Assembly (NCBI GenBank): GCA_963942565.1
Contig: OZ012695.1
Location: 15,538,884 to 15,602,883 of the forward strand
DNA: 64,000 nt
Direction: 5' to 3'
Origin: Maea johnstoni
Taxonomy: Eukaryota > Annelida > Polychaeta > Spionida > Magelonidae
Shown here: positions 43,401-53,786 of the stretch, piece after piece
How positions within the stretch are numbered: position 1 is the stretch's first letter
Layout: every line of letters starts with the position of its first letter
The notes under the pieces: model-generated
What the model was told of the DNA's origin: nothing
What the model saw: the letters and a program-made list of their open reading frames with translations, nothing else
The model's database searches: none
Program-made: the position numbers and the translations under genes

Positions 43401-43690
43401 TAGTTCCTCTAGGGCCACCTAGAGTTCCGATATCCCCGTTGACATCACCGAATACAATAATATATGCTCCCTCCTCGATTGAGTTCACTATAACAGATAG
43501 CTCGTCAATAGAGGCTTCTAGATCCTCACTAGCTCCTTGGGCTGGAAGATATACCGAAATAAAGTAAAAAACTCTAGAGTCGTCGATTTGTAGATGTAGA
43601 GCACATATTCTGTCATGTATTATATCAGAGACTTTTGAGATTCCGGCGATATTGTTCCTCCAGAAGGTCGCCACCCCCTCTTGTCCCCCA
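40335..43690 (-). mobile_element. Second LINE family, degenerate near full-length ORF2
   Basis: Minus-strand pieces follow ORF2 order. The endonuclease is at 43690-43240 (VATFWRNNIAGISKV, ISVYLPAQGASEDLEAS, VFGDVNGDIG, STIDFIAIP). The linker is at 43086-42871. The RT start is at 42640-42299 (LNNGKAPGFDKIVSELM). The RT core is at 42179-41690 (SYDVAKAFDSVW, then GYADDLA). The thumb is at 41666-40986 (ALYGCELWLLTGEH) and the C-terminal zinc motif at about 40700-40640 (CPLC ... HLVLQC). Several stops and frame changes separate them and no ORF1 is seen. It differs from the Tx1-like family; ALYGCELW and VAKAFDSVW suggest the I/Jockey/CR1 assemblage, with clade uncertain. Its 5' end lies about 0.9 kb upstream of HPGD-like copy D. 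Confidence 0.85.
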
Positions 43691-44713
43691 ATGCAATCCT
43701 TATTACTGCTGTCCTTATTGAATGGTATACAGTATTTTTTCTATTCATTTATAATGAGATATGCTCTCAATACGATAGATAAAATATCCATCTTTTTAGA
43801 GAATAAGAAAAAAAGAATTTTGACAGGACAAAACAAACCAGTGATCCTTCATATGATTACAACCGCAGACACAGCGTTTTTAAAATGTATATGGGCAACT
43901 GCTTGAAGGTAATACTAATGGCACTAATGCAATTTAGCCAAAATGGTAAACCAAGATATTGAGTGAAGAATTATAGCAGATTTCTCCAATTATCCTAAAA
44001 CAAGTGACACTTTTTCCCGACTTATCCAATTTAGATAATAGTACATAATAGGGTAATGACTTACAAACTATTGTATGAAATGGTTTTGGTGCCAGACCTA
44101 TTATATTTACATTGTATGGATGTAGAAACATAGTGCACACATGTTTTGAGTGTTCACATGGGGCTGAGTTATGGAGACAAGTAGAGATTTTTATCAGGAA
44201 ACATATAGATAAATGTACAAATCTCTGAAACGTTGAAAAATATTTGATGTAAATGCAAGTAATCTGGTGGTAAATGTTATAATAATGGCCACAAAATAGG
44301 TGGTAGGAAAATACTTAGACTTAATGCTCATAGAGTGTGATAGTATCACAGCTTCAGACTTTTGGTTGAGAGATACTATGATGATGGGTGGTGGCAATGA
44401 ACATCTACACTGCTGGGAATTTTTAAAAGGCCAGGTACATGCTTCACGCTTCACGCTTCACGCTTCATGCTTTATGACCTACATATTTGTAAACTAGGCT
44501 AAACTACGGACCGACGGCCAGCTCTCATACATCGTCAACGCCCTACCTAGTGTATTGCATCATGATAATTAGAGGAAGGGTTGCTATAGTTACCGGTGGA
44601 GGTCAAGGAATTGGCAAGGAGTTTGTTAGGGCACTTCTACTCAAGGAAGCAAAGGTAAATGTATCTTTATTTCTACAAGAAAAATGATAATGATTTAGCC
44701 TCAATTATGTGTC
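42905..44713. repeat. Left arm of a large inverted duplication
   Basis: This arm contains the endonuclease end of the second LINE, the 5' flank of copy D and its exon 1. It reappears inverted at 46733-49338. The match begins at the CCGTTTTGGGA junction (42905 against 49338) and ends in intron 1 after CCTCAATYATGTGT (44713 against 46733). The two arms differ by rare substitutions, by about 77 bp near 43710-43787 present only here, and by the 883-bp insertion in the right arm. Confidence 0.9.
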
Positions 44714-45559
44714 TGACTCATCCCTTTTTCTTTCAGGTCGCTGTTCTGGATTGGAACAAGGAAACTGGGTTAAAAACCGTGAATGAATTTGCAGAGATAT
44801 TTGGAGACGACTCGGTCCATTTCATTGAATGTGACGTTTCCAGAAAGATTGATATGGAAAGTGGGTCATGTGTAGCTTTTGCCATATCACTATGAAAAAG
44901 CATACACACTATAATATAGAGATATGTCACAACCTGCGTTATATCTAGATTATTCACACGTTAAATGATACAGTAAGAGCCCGGGAGTAAGAGACATAAT
45001 CAGTGCTATTTTCTTTATAAAGGCTTATGTACTACCTACTCATCAAAAGCTAGGTAATACACAGCAATATAATATCTTTCCTCCCCAATCATATTGATAG
45101 GTCAATTACTTAAGCTTGTAGCAAGCTCGTTCACAAGGATGATATTTGTTTTTCGATGCAAGTTGAGTAGGAAAATGTCAAAGGAGGGAAAATAGATGCA
45201 AAACACCCTTGCACATAATCTTACAACATCTGATATTTTGTCAATACTTTAAAATGCACAAATTACCTAAAGGAACACCTAATGTACCTTCGAAACAAAA
45301 ATGTTTAAAGTAGATATATAGACTTAATGCATCAAGCTTTATCCAAAATATGATATTTTGAGTAGAAATAGTGTCTTATGAGTATATATTTTCATTTATG
45401 TAGGAGGAATCGTGACTTGTCATACTTTCAATATAGTCCTTTCTTTGACAGGAAGTTTTACAAACGCAAAGGAACATTTTGGAAGATTGAACATTGTCGT
45501 TAATAATGCTGGTGTTATCGGGGGAGACAGACTGGGAGCGTACATTGGATATCAACTTG
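44562..45559 (+). pseudogene. HPGD-like: HPGD-like copy D, exons 1-3, frameshift in exon 3
   Basis: Exons are 44562-44654, 44737-44860 and 45452-45559. Exons 1 and 2 are open and normal: TGGGQGIG at 11-18, D36, and IECDVSRKIDME. Exon 3 is 108 nt rather than 107: a run of five G after GTTATC has one base more than in the other copies and shifts the frame just after NNAG. The same exon has Asn for the usual Asp before IVVNN. Intron 1 is only 82 bp against about 508 in A and C. The loss begins exactly where the inverted duplication ends, so it probably marks the rearrangement junction. Exons 4-7 are absent: the assembly gap and the inverted arm follow. The extra G could be an assembly error. Confidence 0.83.
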
Positions 45560-46300
45560 GTAGCTGTATTTAAATTATTCCATCTCAAACCTATTTATAC
45601 CAAAGCTGTCCGGAACTGTTCATATCCTCGTCAACCTAAAATACATTTTGTGAAATTACTCCTGACGAAAAAAGCATCTATTCCATTATTTTTAAAATCG
45701 TATTATGTAGTCCAAACCATGCTCAAAGACGTAAAATCGGAAAAGCCACTTAAAGCATGAAATGGCTAAATGGATGACATGGAAATTAATATCAGAACTG
45801 TCGGCAACAAATCTGCCTGCATTCAACCGATGAAGTATGCACAATGTCTAAGAGTTCTGAGATTGAGTTCTGAGAAGGGCGATATTGATTCATTTATCCA
45901 TGTATTGCAAAACCAATATATACTCCATTAAGAAAATACAACGTAGTCCAATTAAAAGCCACATTTCCTAATTAATTACAATTTCCCATATTTTTTTTTC
46001 AGCATAATGATATTTTCTATAAATATTTTGTGATATGCACTTAGCCCCCATGTAAAATACCAACACTTTAATTTGCATGATGTGGAACACCAGGGAAATC
46101 AGAGCAAAAGATATAGCTGATCATCATGTCCGATTTTCAATTCAATAGTTAAAATAAAACAGTAAGGGATATATGCTTGAAAGGACTACATGTAGAGTGA
46201 CAAATCACACCGATTGTCCCTTGCAAACTTTGATTACTGCTTTGTGTAGTATATGAGCTTAGAAACATTATGGCTGAACACACGTGAATAGTGTCAGGCT
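45560..46300 (+). other. Intron 3 sequence of copy D up to the gap
   Basis: Homologous to intron 3 of A, B and C (for example CACCAGGGAAATCAG and TTAGAAACATTATGGCTGAA). No coding sequence is visible before the run of N. Confidence 0.6.
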
Positions 46301-46500
46301 NNNNNNNNNNNNNNNNNNNNNNNNNNNNNNNNNNNNNNNNNNNNNNNNNNNNNNNNNNNNNNNNNNNNNNNNNNNNNNNNNNNNNNNNNNNNNNNNNNNN
46401 NNNNNNNNNNNNNNNNNNNNNNNNNNNNNNNNNNNNNNNNNNNNNNNNNNNNNNNNNNNNNNNNNNNNNNNNNNNNNNNNNNNNNNNNNNNNNNNNNNNN
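46301..46500. other. Assembly gap (200 N)
   Basis: Exactly 200 unknown bases lie between intron 3 of copy D and the inverted arm. The round number suggests a placeholder gap, so the true distance and even the adjacency are unknown. Confidence 0.99.
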
Positions 46501-46762
46501 ATGCAATAGAAATCTAACCAGACACAGGATATATACACTAAAAGTTAGAAACTTATTTCCATAGTGGTCCCAGTCTGCCCAGAGTCCAATGGCATCACAT
46601 GTAATGATCAACCTCACTGCTCAAGATTGACATAACAACAATATATCATATAGTGTAATAGTCAGACTGGTACAGAACTATTCAGAATCACTATTGTATG
46701 ACATCTACACATGATTGAGGCTAAATCATTATCATTTCTTGTAGAAATAAAGATACATTTAC

Positions 46763-46855
46763 CTTTGCTTCCTTGAGTAGAAGTGCCCTAACAAACTCCT
46801 TGCCAATTCCTTGACCTCCACCGGTAACTAAAGCAACTTTTCCTCTAATTATCAT
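46763..46855 (-). pseudogene. HPGD-like: Orphan exon 1 of an HPGD-like copy (in the inverted arm)
   Basis: A 93-nt exon, open, reads MIIRGKVALVTGGGQGIGKE and on to LLLKEAK, with a GTAAAT donor. It is almost identical to exon 1 of copy D (Lys for Arg at position 6, Leu for Ile at position 9). No exon 2 follows on the minus strand before the gap. Either the rest of the gene lies in the gap or this is a fragment left by the inverted duplication. About 230 bp of normal intron 1 precede the gap. Confidence 0.75.
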
Positions 46856-47639
46856 GATGCAATACACTAGGTAGGGCGTTGACGATGTATGAGAGCTGGC
46901 CGTCGGTCCGTAGTTTAGCCTAGTTTACAAATATGTAGGTCATAAAGCATGAAGCGTGAAGCGTGAAGCGTGAAGCATGTACCTGGCCTTTTAAAAAATT
47001 CCCAGCAGTGTAGATGTTTATTGCCACCTCCCATCATCATAGTATCTCTCAACCAAAAGTCTGAAGCTGTGATACTATCACACTCTATGAGCATTAAGTC
47101 AGAGTATTTTCCTACCACCTATTTTGTGGCCATTATTATAACATTTACCACCAGATTACTTGCATTTACATCAAATATTTTTCAACGTCTCAGAGATTTG
47201 CACATTTATCTATATCTTTCCTGATAGAAATCTCTACTTGTCTCTATAAATCAGCCCAATGTGAACACTCAAAACATGTGTGCACTATGTTTCTACATCC
47301 ATACAATGTAAATTTAATAGGTCTGGCACCAAAACCATTTCAGACAATAGTTTGCAAGTCATTACCCTATTATGTACTATTATCTAAATTGGATAAGTCG
47401 GGAAAAAGTGTCACTTGTTTTAGGATAATTGAAGAAATCTGCTATAATTCTTCACTCAATATCTTGGTTTACCATTTTGGCTAAATTGCATTAGTGACAT
47501 TAGTATTACCTTCAAGCAGTTACATTTTAAAAACGCTGTGTCTGCGGTTGTAATCATATGAAGGATCACTGGTTTGTTTTGTCCTGTCAAAATTCTTTTT
47601 TTCTTATTCTCTAAAAAGATGGATATTTTATCTAAGGGC

Positions 47640-49338
47640 AGCAGTAATAAGGATTGCATTGGGGGACAAGGGGGGGTGGCAACCTTCTGGAGGAACAATA
47701 TCGCCGGAATCTCAAAAGTCTCTGATATAATACATGACAGAATATGTGCTCTACGTCTACAAATCGACGACACTAGAGTGTTTTACTTTATTTCGGTATA
47801 TCTACCAGCCCAAGGAGCTAGTGAGGATCTAGACGCCTCTATTGACGAGCTATCTGTCATAGTGAACTCAATAGAGGAGGGAGCATATTTCATGGGCGTA
47901 TCAGCGCCCATGACTATGAGTCGCTCCACAGAGGGCGAGCTAAATCTCGTGGACTGCTTCCTGTCTCGCTAAGAATCGCGAGATCAGAAGACGCTCCCAC
48001 GCAATGTGATTGTTGCGTGTTTCTGAACGTGCAACAATCACATCACGTGAACTAGTCACAGCTGGCCGTGATTGGGTCACGGATCACGGACTGTGACCCT
48101 GAGCAGCAATAATATAATGCTGGCATAGCCAGGAAGCGAGCGCGAAGCTTTGGATGATTTCATATTTTCCGTTCTGACCAAGAGATTGACCTAAACTAAA
48201 TGGCATACACATTATTACGCTGTCGCAAAATCTACATTTTGCAACCGATTTTAAAGCGAATTGATAGTCAAATGGAATAGATTGTTGCGGTTCTAACGAT
48301 CCAAATTTCATTAAAATTGACCCACGGAATGGCGAGCAATTATTTTTTTTATTGTCAACGTACATTGCCGGCTGTAGGCGTATCTGAGAAAGATCGCTCA
48401 GGAGAGCCTGCCAACTCATCAGCCTTTCCTGGGACGAAACTTAGTATGTGTTTTCGCGTTTTGGCCTTGTGAAATTAGAAAAATGAAAGATAAAAGATAC
48501 TTGAAATAGAGAAAAAAAATGAAAACAAGAAGTGAAATGAAATTGGAAAAAAATAAACTTATGAAAGATCAGCTACAATAGGAATTATTTCATGCAACAC
48601 AGGCTTTTTTTAGTCTAGAGGCAGAGAATTGAAAATCGGGAAAAACGAATGTGGAGTAATTTTCAAAACTATAACATTTGGTAAGAGCAAAAAGCTAAAT
48701 TAGATTTAGTCCGGACATATGCATTTAAAAAACTCCCGCCCATGACTTTGCCCTTTTCGAAAGGGCAAATTATATATCATTGTATTCGGTGATTTTAACG
48801 GGGATATCGGAACTAGGTGGCCCTAGAGGAACTAGACTTCCCTGCCATAGGGGACGGCTGGTTGATAATTTCTTTAAAAGGCACAGTCTAATAGCGACTA
48901 ATCTACAGGACTATGCGACTGGACATATAGATACTTTCGAATGTCACAATGGCAGTTCAACTATTGACTTTATAGCCATTCCCGAAGTTTTAAAGAGAAA
49001 TGTTCTGAGCTGTCAGGTCGAGGGCCTACACCCATTAAGTAACTCAGACCACTTCCTAGTCTCAGTGACTTTAGATACTAGAAGAAGAATGAATATAACT
49101 TACCCATTTTAAGCCTCCCCTAAAGTTAAATGGGGGAAAGTTAAACCACAAGAGATGAAAGATAAGTATGAAATTAAACTAGATAATTGTGTTAGTGAAA
49201 TTAGGCGCCTCTACCTAACCTCGCCATGCGGACAACAAGAAATTGACAGTTGCTTCGATAAAATCGCGGATGCTATGCTCCTTATCTCAAACGATCTTCC
49301 TAAAACCAAGTTCAAAAAGAACTTAAAACCGTTTTGGG
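47640..49338 (+). mobile_element. Copy of the second LINE (endonuclease region) in the right arm
   Basis: Frames read VATFWRNNIAGISKVSD and ISVYLPAQGASEDLDAS up to about 47885, then after the insertion VIFGDFNGDIG-like sequence, GTRLPCHRGRLVDN, STIDFIAIP, and the linker MKDKYEIKLDNCVSEIRR up to KPFW. This matches 42905-43690 on the opposite strand. One frame difference is seen at GDIGTLGGP. It ends abruptly at 49338, the duplication breakpoint. Confidence 0.85.
47889..48771. mobile_element. 883-bp insertion with hairpin ends inside the LINE copy
   Basis: The homologous left arm lacks this block, so the empty site is visible in the same window. An ATAT-type duplication flanks it. The left end is the hairpin CATGGGCG-TATCAG-CGCCCATG (47891-47912) and the right end the hairpin GCCCTTT-TCG-AAAGGGC (48750-48766). 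CGCCCATGACT occurs in direct orientation at both ends (47905-47915 and 48737-48747). An internal hairpin pairs TGTGATTGTTGCGTG with a near-inverse about 8 nt on (about 48004-48041). It has no coding capacity and lacks ordinary long inverted termini. Terminal hairpins and AT target suggest a Helitron/Helentron-derived element, but the canonical ends are not met, so the family is open. Confidence 0.72.
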
Positions 49339-49767
49339 AAATTGGTGCTCTGGGCACCCCCAGCTGGTGGTGGAGATAAGGTGTCTCAGTAATGTAATCG
49401 ATGCGAGAGCCCTGATTGGTCCTTGTTCCCACGTGAGCCTGCGCTGATGGCTTATGTGGTACTCCTGGCATGAGTCCAGCACTTAACTATAAGGCATTAC
49501 TTTATGCAACTCCCACCCATCTACCTTCTATCTGTCCTTTCACACGTCCCCACGTGCTCATCAGTGCCCTATCCATGCACCTTCCACCTGTACTTTGGGC
49601 TTGGATCCGTGCGCCCGCCACTCACTTTTTGGGCGCACGGATCCTTACTACACTGCCACTTTCTATTCCTCCTGCGGCCTTTAGCGTCTTGCCGCAACAC
49701 TTGCCTTCCCCCTTCTCTGTAATCGTACTGTCCTCCCAGTACCTCTTTCAACAAGGCCCTATCTGGG
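49339..49767. other. Unassigned DNA next to the duplication breakpoint
   Basis: It is pyrimidine-rich and more GC-rich than average, with CCCACC, CCTTCC and CACGTG words. The frame at 49470-49904 resembles nothing I know. It contains a perfect 14-bp inverted repeat, GGATCCGTGCGCCC at 49603-49616 and its inverse at 49631-49644, separated by 14 nt. Confidence 0.5.
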
Positions 49768-50370
49768 CTGATAGTCAACGCTTACTAATACATCTACATT
49801 TTTTTGATGTATGCGAATTATTGAAGGTTCTTCTGCAGATTCATTTGAAAAAGTCTGTTGGAACCTCTCCTGCCGAATCAACAAGACTACAGATGTCAAC
49901 TTAACTAATGCCCTACGGAATGTATTGGATACATGACATAAAAACGGGGCCCTATCTGGGTCATTCAGTATCATTAAATGAGTTTAAACATTTTCTAAGC
50001 TAAGTGTGTCTAGGAAAGAAAAGAGATTTAACCAGAAACATGTTAGTCATGAAGCGTAAAAAAAAATGTTACTCCCACTGAGAATCGAACCTGTGCTGAA
50101 ATATTCTTGATCAGACTTCCTAACCACTACACCACAGATATCTCACCGTGGTGACAGTGATAATAGCAAACAATTGTCCAATGGTCTGGGTTGATAGTCA
50201 ACGCTTACTAATACATCTACATTTTTTTGATGTATGCGAATTATTGAAGGTTCTTCTGCAGATTCATTTGAAAAAGTATGTTGGAGCCTCACCTGCCGAA
50301 TCAACAAGACTACAGATGTCAACTTAACTATTGCCCTACGAAATATATTGGATACGTGACATAGAAACGG
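49768..50370. repeat. About 180-bp direct repeat pair (49768-49947 and 50187-50370)
   Basis: Both copies start with TGATAGTCAACGCTTAC and end with a GGATAC-TGACAT-AAACGG string, at about 94 percent identity. The 239-bp spacer contains a tRNA-derived segment on the minus strand. I cannot place the repeat in a known family; the minus frame through each copy is open but carries no recognisable domain. Confidence 0.8.
50069..50150 (-). repeat. tRNA-derived segment (SINE head or tRNA pseudogene)
   Basis: On the minus strand TGGTGTAGTGGTTAGGAAGT is a good polymerase III A box and GGTTCGATTCT a good B box, about 30 bp apart. The intervening anticodon region, TCTGATCAAGAATATTTCAG, is poor. The would-be acceptor strands do not pair, so a functional tRNA is unlikely. 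A run of T (minus strand) follows GTAACA about 15 nt after the B box. Confidence 0.65.
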
Positions 50371-50482
50371 TTGGGTCATCCCATTCCCAGTTTATAGGGT
50401 TATAATGCTTGGCCTGCCATCTATTGTGTGAAATGAAATTTAACTCTTTGATCATTCTCTGACGACGTTCTTGTTCTCACAA

Positions 50483-50598
<116 letters not shown>

Positions 50599-51396
50599 AT
50601 ATACATGTATATATACATATATATGTATACTAATGAATTCATTACACAGACCTTACTATATATAATGATGAACATGGCAATTTGAATTACTCTTTTAAAA
50701 TATGGCAGTGCAGTGTGCCTCTATAATAGTTTGCTGTCAAAGAAGCCCGATATCTCAAATAAGTATCTCATTCGTTTCCTTTGAGTGACAACTATACCCA
50801 ACACTAGCTTATTGTTTTGATTCGCATTGTATACCCACACTGTAGAACTGACAGGTGGTTTGTCTAATCAATCTTAGATCGTATGATTCAAGTACAAGAT
50901 TAATTTACGCAATTTGAATCAATGTTGACAAGCTTGTTCATAATATATGTTATACTTTGCACAATTTCCATAGGTCTTGCATTCTGCAGACAATAAACAA
51001 GTCGCGATTATAGGATCTTTAAGGACGTTTTCTAACGACTGTCTAAGTTGGTATAGAGCAACTCGTTCATGTCCTTTGAAGTTACTACTTCGGGAGTGTT
51101 TGTATTATTGTTTAATTTCAACATTATGATAAAGCGTGTTTTAAACTTACCCCGAATGAACGTGACAAGCCAATTACCCCATGCTTGCAGGCAATGTAGA
51201 CTGGCGCAAATGGAAAAGGACTCATTCCTAAACGAGGAAATATTTTCATATCCATATGAAAAACGCAAACATGCGTGCACTATTGGTTCTACTTTCATAG
51301 TATGTTACTACATATGATATGTAAAATTACTAAATCTTGTACCAAATCCATTTCATCTTATATTTTGTTAGTCATTACGCTATTACGTAATAATTT

Positions 51397-51400
<4 letters not shown>

Positions 51401-51459
<59 letters not shown>
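51401..51459 (+). repeat. (GA)n microsatellite in intron 4 of copy E
   Basis: A pure GA run, the inverse equivalent of the CT tract in intron 4 of copy A. Confidence 0.95.
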
Positions 51460-51463
<4 letters not shown>

Positions 51464-51720
51464 AGAAATAATTTACAATAATAATAAAACGTATGACTTA
51501 TTTGGACAATAAGCTATACCAGCAATGGATGACATATTAACAATCACACCTCCGTCTCCTCCCTTATCACGCCCCATTAACTGCATACCTATAAGAGTAC
51601 CTCCAAAAACGCCTTTCTGAAAGAGGAGATATAAACCAGTTTCACCCAAACAGCATTATAAACTAAACATACGTATTACGTAAGCAAGGGTTAGATTATT
51701 GACAGGGCAAAGGCTCCCCC

Positions 51721-51949
51721 TACGGAAATGTCATCAGTGGAAAGTCACTAATTCACTTGTAATTTCACTTGTGAAACGCAATTCAATAGGGAAACACTAT
51801 CAAAACTCTAGTGAAAATTGATTGAATCACTAGTGTTTGTCTATACTAATGGAACGTCACTGTTGGAAAGTCATTGCTGTTTCGCTTACCCACTAGTAAA
51901 ACTTTACTAGTCGAGTAGTGATGTTTCACTAGAAAAGTTTACGGAAATG
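51721..51949. repeat. Short CACTAGT-rich block between 10-bp direct repeats
   Basis: TACGGAAATG stands at 51721-51730 and again at 51940-51949. The 209 bp between them hold repeated words such as TTCACTTGTGAAAC, AATCACTAGTGTTT, CCCACTAGTAAAAC and TTTCACTAGAAAAG. It resembles a small non-autonomous insertion with a 10-bp target duplication, but I see no matching inverted ends. Confidence 0.45.
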
Positions 51950-52355
51950 CACCCCACTGATTGCTCGCAGTTCAGAGGAGCTACGATGTCAATAACTTAG
52001 AGATGCCTCCCGCAACACTCCGAAATGAACTATTGCGTGTCATTATGGATCACCTAACTTTGACTCACTTCCATAAGGGAAAATCAGCAGTTACTGGCAA
52101 GGGTTTGCGACAACGCCAAAGGGCAAGTGTGGCTTCAAACTAAAAAAAGAAAGGAAGACAATTGGAAAACTGTAAAGTCTTATAAACCATAATTGTATAC
52201 AATGTCTCTTTGATCTGTGAGTGTGTAATCCACTGTCACCCCCACCAAAAAAAGGGGAAAGCACCTAATACTACCTTAATTAACCCAGTATAACACTATT
52301 AAAAACTACCCTGTACCCAATACCTATTACTAACTGCTATGCTTTCTTTTAGGAA

Positions 52356-53693
52356 ATGTCCTCCTTCGTAACTTATCTGGGAGGGGAATGGCCTAGGAAC
52401 TGTGTGCTATGTGGCTCCACCGACAAGAACCGGAAAAAACATTTCATAAACAGCCACCTCGGGACGTCTTGGTGGGGTTTATTCCCGGACAGGACATGCT
52501 GGAAGTGTTGCCATTACGAGTCGACCACCAATATAGAGACATGCAGGAGGTATGGCACCTGTGGAACTTTTAACCCTATCACACATTTTATGTCTTATGC
52601 CCTCAGAATCAGGGACTTCCTCAACTATGTTAAGACAGACCTCGGCCTGGGTGATATACAGGAGGTACTCACCACCGTCCAGACAAAGCGACTCTTTTGC
52701 CCGGACTCATACTTCACCGCGGAAATGACGGAACATTGTAAAATCATAGATGAGTTCTTCGAACTCAATCCTAAGGCCAACTATTCACCGGTGAATCCCA
52801 CCCGGTTATCGGAGCTATTTCATTGGCAGACTCTAACACTCATCTTCGATTACTGTGACAAAGTCGGCATACTCTCGGGACCTCTAGACGACCATGTTCC
52901 AGTCACCTATGTAGATTCACACTGTCACATAGATAGGTTACAGACTAACTTTGGGGTGTCAGGAAACCAAGATGTCGTCACAGGACTATATGCTAAAATC
53001 AGGGATGACAGGTATGAGGGATGTATTTCAAACTTCGTCGACCCATGGCTATGGGACAGTCCTCTACATTCCGCCATACTAAAGGACCCAAGAGTCCATG
53101 TAACGGTTGGATTACACCCCAAGCATTACAACAAAATGGGCGCCAACATAAAACAAGACCTGGAAAGGCTATTGACTCTCCCAACAGTGGTCGGATTTGG
53201 GGAAATAGGCCTAGACTATAATAGAGCCACACCAGCTGACAAAATTGGGCAGATGGCAAGCTTTCGGCAACTTTTAGATATAGCAGACAAAACGCGCAAA
53301 ACTGTAGTCATTCATGGTAGAGATGCATTCGAAGATGTATTAGCAGAAATGAAAAAATCACTGATTCCTGCAACTCAGGTACACTTCCACTGCTTTGGAG
53401 AGAGTATGACAGAAGCCAGAAAATTCCTAGATTCGTTTCCTAACACATGTTTCGGCTTCACTGGCAAAATTGTTAACAACCCAAATTTCCAAAAAGATCT
53501 CATAGAAAACCTGCCTCTAGAGAACTTGATCTGCGAAACAGATAGCCCCTACTTTCCAACAGGGAACAATCCATACAGCTGCCCGTCTGATGTACTGGAC
53601 ACAATAGAAGAGGTGGCTAGGAGGAAAGGAAAGTCAACCAATGAGGTCCTGATTAAAATGAGGCTGAACATCTTAAAACTCTACAGATTTTAA
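52356..53693 (+). CDS. LINE ORF1: zinc-finger protein fused to TatD-family nuclease
   Basis: An open frame of 445 aa starts at a good context (GAAATGTCC). Residues 16-34 form a CX2C-X9-H-X4-H finger, followed by a second cysteine cluster (CWKCC ... C ... C) to about residue 71. From about residue 183 to the end it is a TatD/TIM-barrel metal nuclease. D187-S-H189-C-H191 is the DxHxH-type motif, E283 lies in GEIGLDY, H320 in VIHGRDA, H343 and H345 in VHFHCFG, and D396 in CETDSPY. All five metal-binding positions of the family are present, so activity is expected. TatD enzymes are 3'-5' exonucleases/endonucleases on DNA, and the animal member TATDN2 has been reported to act on RNA:DNA hybrids. 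ORF1 of this LINE group usually carries zinc knuckles or coiled coils; I recognise neither here. Captured or co-opted host origin is inference. Confidence 0.93.
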   Translation: MSSFVTYLGGEWPRNCVLCGSTDKNRKKHFINSHLGTSWWGLFPDRTCWKCCHYESTTNIETCRRYGTCGTFNPITHFMSYALRIRDFLNYVKTDLGLGDIQEVLTTVQTKRLFCPDSYFTAEMTEHCKIIDEFFELNPKANYSPVNPTRLSELFHWQTLTLIFDYCDKVGILSGPLDDHVPVTYVDSHCHIDRLQTNFGVSGNQDVVTGLYAKIRDDRYEGCISNFVDPWLWDSPLHSAILKDPRVHVTVGLHPKHYNKMGANIKQDLERLLTLPTVVGFGEIGLDYNRATPADKIGQMASFRQLLDIADKTRKTVVIHGRDAFEDVLAEMKKSLIPATQVHFHCFGESMTEARKFLDSFPNTCFGFTGKIVNNPNFQKDLIENLPLENLICETDSPYFPTGNNPYSCPSDVLDTIEEVARRKGKSTNEVLIKMRLNILKLYRF

Positions 53694-53786
53694 CTACATA
53701 AACTAATCTATCTAATATCCTTAAAAAAAAGAAAACACCCCCCTTCACCTCAGTGTTAACACCTACTAAAATGTGTCACATCCCTA

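Larger units (their letters stand above)
46733..49338. repeat. Right arm of the large inverted duplication
   Basis: This is the inverse of 42905-44713. It carries exon 1 of the HPGD-like gene on the minus strand, its flank, and the endonuclease part of the second LINE on the plus strand, interrupted by an 883-bp insertion. Beyond 46733 toward the gap, the sequence continues as normal intron 1 (GTAGATGTCATACAATAGTG), which copy D has lost. Confidence 0.9.

Noticed and set aside
46149-46617. Open frames crossing the run of N
   Set aside because: They consist almost wholly of unknown residues created by the assembly gap.
49470-49904. 144-aa frame near the duplication breakpoint
   Set aside because: No motif, pyrimidine-rich composition, and it runs across the border of the direct repeat.
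50069-50150. Functional tRNA gene on the minus strand
   Set aside because: A and B boxes are good, but the acceptor strands do not pair and the anticodon arm is poor. A SINE head or pseudogene is more likely.
52356-53693. The TatD frame as an unrelated host gene
   Set aside because: It lies between matched 15-bp target duplications that also enclose ORF2 and the poly(A) tail, so it moved with the LINE.
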